Positions 24,825 to 38,616 of a stretch of DNA of 64,000 bases are shown here, piece after piece. Origin of the DNA: Fasciola hepatica. Its lineage: Eukaryota; Platyhelminthes; Trematoda; Plagiorchiida; Fasciolidae. The number at the start of each line of letters is the position of its first letter. The first letter of the stretch is position 1. The translations under genes were made by a program, and so were the position numbers. The notes beneath the pieces are model-generated. The model was not told the origin of the DNA, searched no databases, and saw only the letters and a program-made list of their open reading frames with translations. The stretch is taken from positions 2,418,001 to 2,482,000 of the forward strand of contig CANUEZ040000208.1 in the NCBI GenBank assembly GCA_948099385.1. The letters run 5' to 3'.

Positions 24825-26051
24825 TTTCAATGCTCAGTTGAGCGTTCAAGCTGCATGATCAATCATATTATACAAATCTAATCTAATCTGATCTAATCTC
24901 GTACTACTAATCAATTGCATGCATAGTAAGGAAGCTGTGTAGGTTGTTCATTTGTGAATGCGTTGGTTGTACTTAGGCCCCTACAGAGAAGTCATCCATC
25001 ATAGGAGTGGATCGGTGTGCGCGAAGCTGGTTCTTACCATTCAAATTTAAAGCGAGTTTGGGAACGGTGCTATATCATGTAGTGTAGATGTTGAACAAAG
25101 CGTTGATAGCCATCCCGGATAGCCTTGTGTTGTTAAGTTGTTCGATTCACAATGGTTCACCGGTTGTTGGAGTGCCCGTGGGGGCTCGGTCGATGTGCAC
25201 TGCTGATGAGTCGAGTCCCTTAGAGGATGAAACAGCTGTACAGTGCTTCCATGGATTTCAATGCTCAGTTGAGCGTTCAAGCTGCATGATCAATCATGTT
25301 ATACAAATCTAATCTAATCTAATCTAATCTCGTACTACTAATCAATTGCATGCATAGTAAGGAAGCTGTGTAGGTTTTTCATTTGGGAATGCGTTGGTTG
25401 TACTTAGGCCCCTACAGAGAAGTCATCCATCATAGGAGTCGATCGGTGTGCGCGAAGCTGGTTCTTACCATTCAAATTTAAAGCGAGTTTGGGAAGGGTG
25501 CTATATCATGTAGTGTAGATGTTGAACAAAGCGTTGAGAGCCATCCCGGATAGCCTTGTGTTGTTAAGTTGTTCGATTCACAATGGTTCACCGGTTGTTG
25601 GAGTGCCCGTGGGGGCTCGGTCGATGTGCACTGCTGATGAGTCGAGTCCCTTAGAGGATGAAACAGCAGTACAGTGCTTCCATGGATTTCAATGCTCAGT
25701 TGAGCGTTCAAGCTGCATGATCAATCATATTATACAAATCTAATCTAATCTAATCTAATCTCGTACTACTAATCAATTGCATGCATAGTAAGGAAGCTGT
25801 GTAGGTTGTTCATTTGTGAATGCGTTGGTTGTACTTAGGCCCCTACAGAGAAGTCATCCATCATAGGAGTGGATCGGTGTGCGCGAAGCTGGTTCTTACC
25901 ATTCAAATTTAAAGCGAGTTTGGGAAGGGTGCTATATCATGTAGTGTAGATGTTGAACAAAGCGTTGATAGCCATCCCGGATAGCCTTGTGTTGTTAAGT
26001 TGTTCGATTCACAATGGTTCACCGGTTGTTGGAGTGCCCGTGGGGGCTCGG

Positions 26052-26117
26052 TCGATGTGCACTGCTGATGAGTCGAGTCCCTTAGAGGACGAAACAGCTG
26101 TACAGTGCTTCCATGGA
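26052..26117 (+). ncRNA. Hammerhead ribozyme, intact core
   Basis: Predicted cleavage after A26102; CATGGA; first of three consecutive. Confidence 0.91.
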
Positions 26118-26482
26118 TTTCAATGCTCAGTTGAGCGTTCAAGCTGCATGATCAATCATATTAAACAAATCTAATCCAATCTGATCTAATCTCGTACTAC
26201 TAATCAATTGCATGCATAGTAAGGAAGCTGTGTAGGTTTTTCATTTGGGAATGCGTTGGTTGTACTTAGGCCCCTACAGAGAAGTCATCCATCATAGGAG
26301 TGGATCGGTGTGCGCGAAGCTGGTTCTTACCATTCAAATTTAAAGCGAGTTTGGGAAGGGTGCTATATCATGTAGTGTAGATGTTGAACAAAGCGTTGAG
26401 AGCCATCCCGGATAGCCTTGTGTTGTTAAGTTGTTCGATTCACAATGGTTCACCGGTTGTTGGAGTGCCCGTGGGGGCTCGG

Positions 26483-26548
26483 TCGATGTGCACTGCTGAT
26501 GAGTCGAGTCCCTTAGAGGACGAAACAGCTGTACAGTGCTTCCATGGA
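26483..26548 (+). ncRNA. Hammerhead ribozyme, intact core
   Basis: Predicted cleavage after A26533; CATGGA; second of three. Confidence 0.91.
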
Positions 26549-26913
26549 TTTCAATGCTCAGTTGAGCGTTCAAGCTGCATGATCAATCATATTATACAAA
26601 TCTAATCTAATCTAATCTAATCTCGTACTACTAATCAATTGCATGCATAGTAAGGAAGCTGTGTAGGTTTTTCATTTGGGAATGCGTTGGTTGTACTTAG
26701 GCCCCTACAGAGAAGTCATCCATGATAGGCGTCGATCGGTGTGCGCGAAGCTGGTTCTTACCATTCAAATTTGAAGCGAGTTTGGGAAGGGTGCTATATC
26801 ATGTAGTGTAGATGTTGAACAAAGCGTTGAGAGCCATCCCGGATAGCCTTGTGTTGTTAAGTTGTTCGATTCACAATGGTTCACCGGTTGTTGGAGTGCC
26901 CGTGGGGGCTCGG

Positions 26914-26979
26914 TCGATGTGCACTGCTGATGAGTCGAGTCCCTTAGAGGACGAAACAGCTGTACAGTGCTTCCATGGA
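26914..26979 (+). ncRNA. Hammerhead ribozyme, intact core
   Basis: Predicted cleavage after A26964; CATGGA; third of three. Confidence 0.91.
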
Positions 26980-28637
26980 TTTCAATGCTCAGTTGAGCGT
27001 TCAAGCTGCATGATCAATCATATTAAACAAATCTAATCCAATCTGATCTAATCTCGTACTACTAATCAATTGCATGCATAGTAAGGAAGCTGTGTAGGTT
27101 GTTCATTTGTGAATGCGTTGGTTGTACTTAGGCCCCTACAGAGAAGTCATCCATCATAGGAGTGGATCGGTGTGCGCGAAGCTGGTTCTTACCATTCAAA
27201 TTTAAAGCGAGTTTGGGAAGGGTGCTATATCATGTAGTGTAGATGTTGAACAAAGCGTTGATAGCCATCCCGGATAGCCTTGTGTTGTTAAGTTGTTCGA
27301 TTCACAATGGTTCACCGGTTGTTGGAGTGCCCGTGGGGGCTCGGTCGATGTGCACTGCTGATGAGTCGAGTCCCTTAGAGGATGAAACAGCTGTACAGTG
27401 CTTCCATGGATTTCAATGCTCAGTTGAGCGTTCAAGCTGCATGATCAATCATATTATACAAATCTAATCCAATCTGATCTAATCTCGTACTACTAATCAA
27501 TTGCATGCATAGTAAGGAAGCTGTGTAGGTTTTTCATTTGGGAATGCGTTGGTTGTACTTAGGCCCCTACAGAGAAGTCATCCATCATAGGAGTGGATCG
27601 GTGTGCGCGAAGCTGGTTCTTACCATTCAAATTTAAAGCGAGTTTGGGAAGGGTGCTATATCATGTAGTGTAGATGTTGAACAAAGCGTTGAGAGCCATC
27701 CCGGATAGCCTTGTGTTGTTAGGTCGTTCGATTCACAATGGTTCACCGGTTGTTGGAGTGCCCGTGGGGGCTCGGTCGATGTGCACTGCTGATGAGTCGA
27801 GTCCCTTAGAGGATGAAACAGCTGTACAGTGCTTCCATGGATTTCAATGCTCAGTTGAGCGTTCAAGCTGCATGATCAATCATATTAAACAAATCTAATC
27901 CAATCTGATCTAATCTCGTACTACTAATCAATTGCATGCATAGTAAGGAAGCTGTGTAGGTTGTTCATTTGTGAATGCGTTGGTTGTACTTAGGCCCCTA
28001 CAGAGAAGTCATCCATCATAGGAGTCGATCGGTGTGCGCGAAGCTGGTTCTTACCATTCAAATTTAAAGCGAGTTTGGGAACGGTGCTATATCATGTAGT
28101 GTAGATGTTGAACAAAGCGTTGAGAGCCATCCCGGATAGCCTTGTGTTGTTAAGTTGTTCGATTCACAATGGTTCACCGGTTGTTGGAGTGCCCGTGGGG
28201 GCTCGGTCGATGTGCACTGCTGATGAGTCGAGTCCCTTAGAGGATGAAACAGCTGTACAGTGCTTCCATCCATTTCAATGCTCAGTTGAGCGTTCAAGCT
28301 GCATGATCAATCATATTATACAAATCTAATCTAATCTGATCTAATCTCGTACTACTAATCAATTGCATGCATAGTAAGGAAGCTGTGTAGGTTTTTCATT
28401 TGGGAATGCGTTGGTTGTACTTAGGCCCCTACAGAGAAGTCATCCATCATAGGAGTGGATCGGTGTGCGCGAAGCTGGTTCTTACCATTCAAATTTAAAG
28501 CGAGTTTGGGAAGGGTGCTATATCATGTAGTGTAGATGTTGAACAAAGCGTTGAGAGCCATCCCGGATAGCCTTGTGTTGTTAAGTTGTTCGATTCACAA
28601 TGGTTCACCGGTTGTTGGAGTGCCCGTGGGGGCTCGG

Positions 28638-28703
28638 TCGATGTGCACTGCTGATGAGTCGAGTCCCTTAGAGGACGAAACAGCTGTACAGTGCTTCCAT
28701 CCA
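28638..28703 (+). ncRNA. Hammerhead ribozyme, intact core
   Basis: Predicted cleavage after A28688; CATCCA. The next monomer also has GGAC but is killed by an A9 to C change at 29088. Confidence 0.9.
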
Positions 28704-29930
28704 TTTCAATGCTCAGTTGAGCGTTCAAGCTGCATGATCAATCATATTATACAAATCTAATCTAATCTAATCTAATCTCGTACTACTAATCAATTGCATG
28801 CATAGTAAGGAAGCTGTGTAGGTTGTTCATTTGTGAATGCGTTGGTTGTACTTAGGCCCCTACAGAGAAGTCATCCATCATAGGAGTCGATCGGTGTGCG
28901 CGAAGCTGGTTCTTACCATTCAAATTTAAAGCGAGTTTGGGAAGGGTGCTATATCATGTAGTGTAGATGTTGAACAAAGCGTTGAGAGCCATCCCGGATA
29001 GCCTTGTGTTGTTAAGTTATTCGATTCACAATGGTTCACCGGTTGTTGGAGTGCCCGTGGGGGCTCGGTCGATGTGCACTGCTGATGCGTCGAGTCCCTT
29101 AGAGGACGAAACAGCTGTACAGTGCTTCCATCCATTTCAATGCTCAGTTGAGCGTTCAAGCTGCATGATCAATCATATTAAACAAATCTAATCCAATCTG
29201 ATCTAATCTCGTACTACTAATCAATTGCATGCATAGTAAGGAAGCTGTGTAGGTTGTTCATTTGTGAATGCGTTGGTTGTACTTAGGCCCCTACAGAGAA
29301 GTCATCCATCATAGGAGTGGATCGGTGTGCGCGAAGCTGGTTCTTACCATTCAAATTTAAAGCGAGTTTGGGAAGGGTGCTATATCATGTAGTGTAGATG
29401 TTGAACAAAGCGTTGATAGCCATCCCGGATAGCCTTGTGTTGTTAAGTTGTTCGATTCACAATGGTTCACCGGTTGTTGGAGTGCCCGTGGGGGCTCGGT
29501 CGATGTGCACTGCTGATGAGTCGAGTCCCTTAGAGGATGAAACAGCTGTACAGTGCTTCCATGGATTTCAATGCTCAGTTGAGCGTTCAAGCTGCATGAT
29601 CAATCATATTATACAAATCTAATCTAATCTAATCTAATCTCGTACTACTAATCAATTGCATGCATAGTAAGGAAGCTGTGTAGGTTTTTTATTTGGGAAT
29701 GCGTTGGTTGTACTTAGGCCCCTACAGAGAAGTCATCCATCATAGGAGTAGATCGGTGTGCGCGAAGCTGGTTCTTACCATTCAAATTTAAAGCGAGTTT
29801 GGGAAGGGTGCTATATCATGTAGTGTAGATGTTGAACAAAGCGTTGAGAGCCATCCCGGATAGCCTTGTGTTGTTAAGTTGTTCGATTCACAATGGTTCA
29901 CCGGTTGTTGGAGTGCCCGTGGGGGCTCGG

Positions 29931-29996
29931 TCGATGTGCACTGCTGATGAGTCGAGTCCCTTAGAGGACGAAACAGCTGTACAGTGCTTCCATCCA
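29931..29996 (+). ncRNA. Hammerhead ribozyme, intact core
   Basis: Predicted cleavage after A29981; CATCCA. The monomer begins after a T6 tract at 29685-29690. Confidence 0.9.
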
Positions 29997-31654
29997 TTTC
30001 AATGCTCAGTTGAGCGTTCAAGCTGCATGATCAATCATATTAAACAAATCTAATCCAATCTGATCTAATCTCGTACTACTAATCAATTGCATGCATAGTA
30101 AGGAAGCTGTGTAGGTTGTTCATTTGTGAATGCGTTGGTTGTACTTAGGCCCCTACAGAGAAGTCATCCATCATAGGAGTGGATCGGTGTGCGCGAAGCT
30201 GGTTCTTACCATTCAAATTTAAAGCGAGTTTGGGAACGGTGCTATATCATGTAGTGTAGATGTTGAACAAAGCGTTGATAGCCATCCCGGATAGCCTTGT
30301 GTTGTTAAGTTGTTCGATTCACAATGGTTCACCGGTTGTTGGAGTGCCCGTGGGGGCTCGGTCGATGTGCACTGCTGATGAGTCGAGTCCCTTAGAGGAT
30401 GAAACAGCTGTACAGTGCTTCCATGGATTTCAATGCTCAGTTGAGCGTTCAAGCTGCATGATCAATCATATTATACAAATCTAATCTAATCTAATCTAAT
30501 CTCGTACTACTAATCAATTGCATGCATAGTAAGGAAGCTGTGTAGGTTTTTTATTTGGGAATGCGTTGGTTGTACTTAGGCCCCTACAGAGAAGTCATCC
30601 ATCATAGGAGTAGATCGGTGTGCGCGAAGCTGGTTCTTACCATTCAAATTTAAAGCGAGTTTGGGAAGGGTGCTATATCATGTAGTGTAGATGTTGAACA
30701 AAGCGTTGAGAGCCATCCCGGATAGCCTTGTGTTGTTAAGTTGTTCGATTCACAATGGTTCACCGGTTGTTGGAGTGCCTGTGGGGGCTCGGTCGATGTG
30801 CACTGCTGATGAGTCGAGTCCCTTAGAGGATGAAACAGCTGTACAGTGCTTCCATGGATTTCAATGCTCAGTTGAGCGTTCAAGCTGCATGATCAATCAT
30901 ATTATACAAATCTAATCTAATCTAATCTAATCTCGTACTACTAATCAATTGCATGCATAGTAAGGAAGCTGTGTAGGTTTTTCATTTGGGTATGCGTTGG
31001 TTGTACTTAGGCCCCCACAGAGAAGTCATCCATCATAGGAGTGGATCGGTGTGCGCGAAGCTGGTTCTTACCATTCAAATTTAAAGCGAGTTTGGGAACG
31101 GTGCTATATCATGTAGTGTAGATGTTGAACAAAGCGTTGATAGCCATCCCGGATAGCCTTGTGTTGTTAAGTTGTTCGATTCACAATGGTTCACCGGTTG
31201 TTGGAGTGCCCGTGGGGGCTCGGACGATGTGCACTGCTGATGAGTCGAGTCCCTTAGAGGATGAAACAGCTGTACAGTGCTTCCATCCATTTCAATGCTC
31301 AGTTGAGCGTTCAAGCTGCATGATCAATCATATTATACAAATCTAATCTAATCTAATCCAATCTCGTACTACTAATCAATTGCATGCATAGTAAGGAAGC
31401 TGTGTAGGTTTTTCATTTGGGTATGCGTTGGTTGTACTTAGGCCCCCACAGAGAAGTCATCCATCATAGGAGTGGATCGGTGTGCGCGAAGCTGGTTCTT
31501 ACCATTCAAATTTAAAGCGAGTTTGGGAACGGTGCTATATCATGTAGTGTAGATGTTGAACAAAGCGTTGATAGCCATCCCGGATAGCCTTGTGTTGTTA
31601 AGTTGTTCGATTCACAATGGTTCACCGGTTGTTGGAGTGCCCGTGGGGGCTCGG

Positions 31655-31720
31655 ACGATGTGCACTGCTGATGAGTCGAGTCCCTTAGAGGACGAAACAG
31701 CTGTACAGTGCTTCCATCCA
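31655..31720 (+). ncRNA. Hammerhead ribozyme, intact core, outer helix variant
   Basis: Predicted cleavage after A31705. The outer 5' strand is ACGATG instead of TCGATG, which removes the terminal pair. The preceding monomer shares this change but has the wobble form. Confidence 0.88.
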
Positions 31721-32085
31721 TTTCAATGCTCAGTTGAGCGTTCAAGCTGCATGATCAATCATATTATACAAATCTAATCTAATCTAATCCAATCTCGTAC
31801 TACTAATCAATTGCATGCATAGTAAGGAAGCTGTGTAGGTTGTTCATTTGTGAATGCGTTGGTTGTACTTAGGCCCCTACAGAGAAGTCATCCATCATAG
31901 GAGTGGATCGGTGTGCGCGAAGCTGGTTCTTACCATTCAAATTTAAAGCGAGTTTGGGAAGGGTGCTATATCATGTAGTGTAGATGTTGAACAAAGCGTT
32001 GAGAGCCATCCCGGATAGCCTTGTGTTGTTAAGTTGTTCGATTCACAATGGTTCACCGGTTGTTGGAGTGCCCGTGGGGGCTCGG

Positions 32086-32151
32086 TCGATGTGCACTGCT
32101 GATGAGTCGAGTCCCTTAGAGGACGAAACAGCTGTACAGTGCTTCCATCCA
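32086..32151 (+). ncRNA. Hammerhead ribozyme, intact core
   Basis: Predicted cleavage after A32136, 431 nt after the previous site; CATCCA. Confidence 0.9.
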
Positions 32152-32947
32152 TTTCAATGCTCAGTTGAGCGTTCAAGCTGCATGATCAATCATATTATAC
32201 AAATCTGATATAATCTGATCTAATCTCGTACTACTAATCAATTGCATGCATAGTAAGGAAGCTGTGTAGGTTGTTCATTTGTGAATGCGTTGGTTGTACT
32301 TAGGCCCCTACAGAGAAGTCATCCATCATAGGAGTGGATCGGTGTGCGCGAAGCTGGTTCTTACCATTCAAATTTAAAGCGAGTTTGGGAACGGTGCTAT
32401 ATCATGTAGTGTAGATGTTGAACAAAGCGTTGAGAGCCATCCCGGATAGCCTTGTGTTGTTAAGTTGTTCGATTCACAATGGTTCACCGGTTGTTGGAGT
32501 GCCCGTGTGGGCTCGGTCGATGTGCACTGCTGATGAGTCGAGTCCCTTAGAGGATGAAACAGCTGTACAGTGCTTCCATGGATTTCAATGCTCAGTTGAG
32601 CGTTCAAGCTGCATGATCAATCATGTTATACAAATCTAATCTAATCTGATCTAATCTCGTACTACTAATCAATTGCATGCATAGTAAGGAAGCTGTGTAG
32701 GTTTTTCATTTGTGAATGCGTTGGTTGTACTTAGGCCCCTACAGAGAAGTCATCCATCATAGGAGTGGATCGGTGTGCGCGAAGCTGGTTCTTACCATTC
32801 AAATTTAAAGCGAGTTTGGGAACGGTGCTATATCATGTAGTGTAGATGTTGAACAAAGCGTTGAGAGCCATCCCGGATAGCCTTGTGTTGTTAAGTTGTT
32901 CGATTCACAATGGTTCACCGGTTGTTGGAGTGCCCGTGGGGGCTCGG

Positions 32948-33013
32948 TCGATGTGCACTGCTGATGAGTCGAGTCCCTTAGAGGACGAAACAGCTGTACA
33001 GTGCTTCCATCCA
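32948..33013 (+). ncRNA. Hammerhead ribozyme, intact core
   Basis: Predicted cleavage after A32998; CATCCA. Confidence 0.9.
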
Positions 33014-33809
33014 TTTCAATGCTCAGTTGAGCGTTCAAGCTGCATGATCAATCATATTATACAAATCTAATCCAATCTGATCTAATCTCGTACTACTAAT
33101 CAATTGCATGCATAGTAAGGAAGCTGTGTAGGTTGTTCATTTGGGAATGCGTTGGTTGTACTTAGGCCCCTACAGAGAAGTCATCCATCATAGGAGTCGA
33201 TCGGTGTGCGCGAAGCTGGTTCTTACCATTCAAATTTAAAGCGAGTTTGGGAACGGTGCTATATCATGTAGTGTAGATGTTGAACAAAGCGTTGATAGCC
33301 ATCCCGGATAGCCTTGTGTTGTTAAGTTGTTCGATTCACAATGGTTCACCGGTTGTTGGAGTGCCCGTGGGGGCTCGGTCGATGTGCACTGCTGATGAGT
33401 CGAGTCCCTTAGAGGATGAAACAGCTGTACAGTGCTTCCATGGATTTCAATGCTCAGTTGAGCGTTCAAGCTGCATGATCAATCATATTATACAAATCTA
33501 ATCTAATCTAATCTAATCTCGTACTACTAATCAATTGCATGCATAGTAAGGAAGCTGTGTAGGTTTTTCATTTGGGAATGCGTTGGTTGTACTTAGGCCC
33601 CTACAGAGAAGTCATCCATCATAGGAGTCGATCGGTGTGCGCGAAGCTGGTTCTTACCATTCAAATTTAAAGCGAGTTTGGGAAGGGTGCTATATCATGT
33701 AGTGTAGATGTTGAACAAAGCGTTGAGAGCCATCCCGGATAGCCTTGTGTTGTTAAGTTGTTCGATTCACAATGGTTCACCGGTTGTTGGAGTGCCCGTG
33801 GGGGCTCGG

Positions 33810-33875
33810 TCGATGTGCACTGCTGATGAGTCGAGTCCCTTAGAGGACGAAACAGCTGTACAGTGCTTCCATGGA
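33810..33875 (+). ncRNA. Hammerhead ribozyme, intact core
   Basis: Predicted cleavage after A33860; CATGGA; directly followed by another intact copy. Confidence 0.9.
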
Positions 33876-34240
33876 TTTCAATGCTCAGTTGAGCGTTCAA
33901 GCTGCATGATCAATCATATTATACAAATCTAATCTAATCTGATCTAATCTCGTACTACTAATCAATTGCATGCATAGTAAGGAAGCTGTGTAGGTTGTTC
34001 ATTTGTGAATGCGTTGGTTGTACTTAGGCCCCTACAGAGAAGTCATCCATCATAGGAGTGGATCGGTGTGCGCGAAGCTGGTTCTTACCATTCAAATTTA
34101 AAGCGAGTTTGGGAAGGGTACTATATCATGTAGTGTAGATGTTGAACAAAGCGTTGAGAGCCATCCCGGATAGCCTTGTGTTGTTAAGTTGTTCGATTCA
34201 CAATGGTTCACCGGTTGTTGGAGTGCCCGTGGGGGCTCGG

Positions 34241-34306
34241 TCGATGTGCACTGCTGATGAGTCGAGTCCCTTAGAGGACGAAACAGCTGTACAGTGCTTC
34301 CATCCA
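34241..34306 (+). ncRNA. Hammerhead ribozyme, intact core
   Basis: Predicted cleavage after A34291; CATCCA; last intact copy before the trimeric block. Confidence 0.9.
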
Positions 34307-35533
34307 TTTCAATGCTCAGTTGAGCGTTCAAGCTGCATGATCAATCATATTAAACAAATCTAATCCAATCTGATCTAATCTCGTACTACTAATCAATTGC
34401 ATGCATAGTAAGGAAGCTGTGTAGGTTGTTCATTTGTGAATGCGTTGGTTGTACTTAGGCCCCTACAGAGAAGTCATCCATCATAGGAGTGGATCGGTGT
34501 GCGCGAAGCTGGTTCTTACCATTCAAATTTAAAGCGAGTTTGGGAACGGTGCTATATCATGTAGTGTAGATGTTGAACAAAGCGTTGATAGCCATCCCGG
34601 ATAGCCTTGTGTTGTTAAGTTGTTCGATTCACAATGGTTCACCGGTTGTTGGAGTGCCCGTGTGGGCTCGGTCGATGTGCACTGCTGATGAGTCGAGTCC
34701 CTTAGAGGATGAAACAGCTGTACAGTGCTTCCATGGATTTCAATGCTCAGTTGAGCGTTCAAGCTGCATGATCAATCATATTATACAGATCTAATCTAAT
34801 CTAATCTAATCTCGTACTACTAATCAATTGCATGCATAGTAAGGAAGCTGTGTAGGTTTTTCATTTGTGAATGCGTTGGTTGTACTTAGGCCCCTACAGA
34901 GAAGTCATCCATCATAGGAGTGGATCGGTGTGCGCGAAGCTGGTTCTTACCATTCAAATTTAAAGCGAGTTTGGGAAGGGTGCTATATCATGTAGAGTAG
35001 ATGTTGAACAAAGCGTTGAGAGCCATCCCGGATAGCCTTGTGTTGTTAAGTTGTTCGATTCACAATGGTTCACTGGTTGTTGGAGTGCCCGTGGGGGCTC
35101 GGTCGATGTGCACTGCTGATGAGTCGAGTCCCTTAGAGGATGAAACAGCTGTACAGTGCTTCCATGGATTTCAATGCTCAGTTGAGCGTTCAAGCTGCAT
35201 GATCAATCATATTATACAGATCTAATCTAATCTAATCTAATCTCGTACTACTAATCAATTGCATGCATAGTAAGGAAGCTGTGTAGGTTTTTCATTTGTG
35301 AATGCGTTGGTTGTACTTAGGCCCCTACAGAGAAGTCATCCATCATAGGAGTGGATCGGTGTGCGCGAAGCTGGTTCTTACCATTCAAATTTAAAGCGAG
35401 TTTGGGAAGGGTGCTATATCATGTAGAGTAGATGTTGAACAAAGCGTTGAGAGCCATCCCGGATAGCCTTGTGTTGTTAAGTTGTTCGATTCACAATGGT
35501 TCACTGGTTGTTGGAGTGCCCGTGGGGGCTCGG

Positions 35534-35599
35534 TCGATGTGCACTGCTGATGAGTCGAGTCCCTTAGAGGACGAAACAGCTGTACAGTGCTTCCATCCA
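35534..35599 (+). ncRNA. Hammerhead ribozyme, intact core (trimer block, third position)
   Basis: Predicted cleavage after A35584. In the 34.5-40.4 kb trimer only the third monomer carries the intact G-C, so excision products here should be trimers of 1,293 nt rather than monomers. Confidence 0.9.
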
Positions 35600-36826
35600 T
35601 TTCAATGCTCAGTTGAGCGTTCAAGCTGCATGATCAATCATATTAAACAAATCTAATCCAATCTGATCTAATCTCGTACTACTAATCAATTGCATGCATA
35701 GTAAGGAAGCTGTGTAGGTTGTTCATTTGGGAATGCGTTGGTTGTACTTAGGCCCCTACAGAGAAGTCATCCATCATAGGAGTGGATCGGTGTGCGCGAA
35801 GCTGGTTCTTACCATTCAAATTTAAAGCGAGTTTGGGAACGGTGCTATATCATGTAGTGTAGATGTTGAACAAAGCGTTGATAGCCATCCCGGATAGCCT
35901 TGTGTTGTTAAGTTGTTCGATTCACAATGGTTCACCGGTTGTTGGAGTGCCCGTGTGGGCTCGGTCGATGTGCACTGCTGATGAGTCGAGTCCCTTAGAG
36001 GATGAAACAGCTGTACAGTGCTTCCATCCATTTCAATGCTCAGTTGAGCGTTCAAGCTGCATGATCAATCATATTATACAGATCTAATCTAATCTAATCT
36101 AATCTCGTACTACTAATCAATTGCATGCATAGTAAGGAAGCTGTGTAGGTTTTTCATTTGTGAATGCGTTGGTTGTACTTAGGCCCCTACAGAGAAGTCA
36201 TCCATCATAGGAGTGGATCGGTGTGCGCGAAGCTGGTTCTTACCATTCAAATTTAAAGCGAGTTTGGGAAGGGTGCTATATCATGTAGAGTAGATGTTGA
36301 ACAAAGCGTTGAGAGCCATCCCGGATAGCCTTGTGTTGTTAAGTTGTTCGATTCACAATGGTTCACTGGTTGTTGGAGTGCCCGTGGGGGCTCGGTCGAT
36401 GTGCACTGCTGATGAGTCGAGTCCCTTAGAGGATGAAACAGCTGTACAGTGCTTCCATGGATTTCAATGCTCAGTTGAGCGTTCAAGCTGCATGATCAAT
36501 CATATTATACAGATCTAATCTAATCTAATCTAATCTCGTACTACTAATCAATTGCATGCATAGTAAGGAAGCTGTGTAGGTTTTTCATTTGTGAATGCGT
36601 TGGTTGTACTTAGGCCCCTACAGAGAAGTCATCCATCATAGGAGTGGATCGGTGTGCGCGAAGCTGGTTCTTACCATTCAAATTTAAAGCGAGTTTGGGA
36701 AGGGTGCTATATCATGTAGAGTAGATGTTGAACAAAGCGTTGAGAGCCATCCCGGATAGCCTTGTGTTGTTAAGTTGTTCGATTCACAATGGTTCACTGG
36801 TTGTTGGAGTGCCCGTGGGGGCTCGG

Positions 36827-36892
36827 TCGATGTGCACTGCTGATGAGTCGAGTCCCTTAGAGGACGAAACAGCTGTACAGTGCTTCCATCCA
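36827..36892 (+). ncRNA. Hammerhead ribozyme, intact core (trimer block, third position)
   Basis: Predicted cleavage after A36877, 1,293 nt after A35584; CATCCA. Confidence 0.9.
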
Positions 36893-37257
36893 TTTCAATG
36901 CTCAGTTGAGCGTTCAAGCTGCATGATCAATCATATTAAACAAATCTAATCCAATCTGATCTAATCTCGTACTACTAATCAATTGCATGCATAGTAAGGA
37001 AGCTGTGTAGGTTGTTCATTTGGGAATGCGTTGGTTGTACTTAGGCCCCTACAGAGAAGTCATCCATCATAGGAGTGGATCGGTGTGCGCGAAGCTGGTT
37101 CTTACCATTCAAATTTAAAGCGAGTTTGGGAACGGTGCTATATCATGTAGTGTAGATGTTGAACAAAGCGTTGATAGCCATCCCGGATAGCCTTGTGTTG
37201 TTAAGTTGTTCGATTCACAATGGTTCACTGGTTGTTGGAGTGCCCGTGGGGGCTCGG

Positions 37258-37323
37258 TCGATGTGCACTGCTGATGAGTCGAGTCCCTTAGAGGACGAAA
37301 CAGCTGTACAGTGCTTCCATCCA
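37258..37323 (+). ncRNA. Hammerhead ribozyme, intact core (extra monomer in trimer block)
   Basis: Predicted cleavage after A37308. This monomer interrupts the trimer phase and looks like a hybrid of the first and third types. Confidence 0.9.
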
Positions 37324-38550
37324 TTTCAATGCTCAGTTGAGCGTTCAAGCTGCATGATCAATCATATTAAACAAATCTAATCCAATCTGATCTAATCTCG
37401 TACTACTAATCAATTGCATGCATAGTAAGGAAGCTGTGTAGGTTGTTCATTTGGGAATGCGTTGGTTGTACTTAGGCCCCTACAGAGAAGTCATCCATCA
37501 TAGGAGTGGATCGGTGTGCGCGAAGCTGGTTCTTACCATTCAAATTTAAAGCGAGTTTGGGAACGGTGCTATATCATGTAGTGTAGATGTTGAACAAAGC
37601 GTTGATAGCCATCCCGGATAGCCTTGTGTTGTTAAGTTGTTCGATTCACAATGGTTCACCGGTTGTTGGAGTGCCCGTGTGGGCTCGGTCGATGTGCACT
37701 GCTGATGAGTCGAGTCCCTTAGAGGATGAAACAGCTGTACAGTGCTTCCATGGATTTCAATGCTCAGTTGAGCGTTCAAGCTGCATGATCAATCATATTA
37801 TACAGATCTAATCTAATCTAATCTAATCTCGTACTACTAATCAATTGCATGCATAGTAAGGAAGCTGTGTAGGTTTTTCATTTGTGAATGCGTTGGTTGT
37901 ACTTAGGCCCCTACAGAGAAGTCATCCATCATAGGAGTGGATCGGTGTGCGCGAAGCTGGTTCTTACCATTCAAATTTAAAGCGAGTTTGGGAAGGGTGC
38001 TATATCATGTAGAGTAGATGTTGAACAAAGCGTTGAGAGCCATCCCGGATAGCCTTGTGTTGTTAAGTTGTTCGATTCACAATGGTTCACTGGTTGTTGG
38101 AGTGCCCGTGGGGGCTCGGTCGATGTGCACTGCTGATGAGTCGAGTCCCTTAGAGGATGAAACAGCTGTACAGTGCTTCCATGGATTTCAATGCTCAGTT
38201 GAGCGTTCAAGCTGCATGATCAATCATATTATACAGATCTAATCTAATCTAATCTAATCTCGTACTACTAATCAATTGCATGCATAGTAAGGAAGCTGTG
38301 TAGGTTTTTCATTTGTGAATGCGTTGGTTGTACTTAGGCCCCTACAGAGAAGTCATCCATCATAGGAGTGGATCGGTGTGCGCGAAGCTGGTTCTTACCA
38401 TTCAAATTTAAAGCGAGTTTGGGAAGGGTGCTATATCATGTAGAGTAGATGTTGAACAAAGCGTTGATAGCCATCCCGGATAGCCTTGTGTTGTTAAGTT
38501 GTTCGATTCACAATGGTTCACTGGTTGTTGGAGTGCCCGTGGGGGCTCGG

Positions 38551-38616
38551 TCGATGTGCACTGCTGATGAGTCGAGTCCCTTAGAGGACGAAACAGCTGT
38601 ACAGTGCTTCCATCCA
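38551..38616 (+). ncRNA. Hammerhead ribozyme, intact core (trimer block, third position)
   Basis: Predicted cleavage after A38601, 1,293 nt after A37308; CATCCA. Confidence 0.9.
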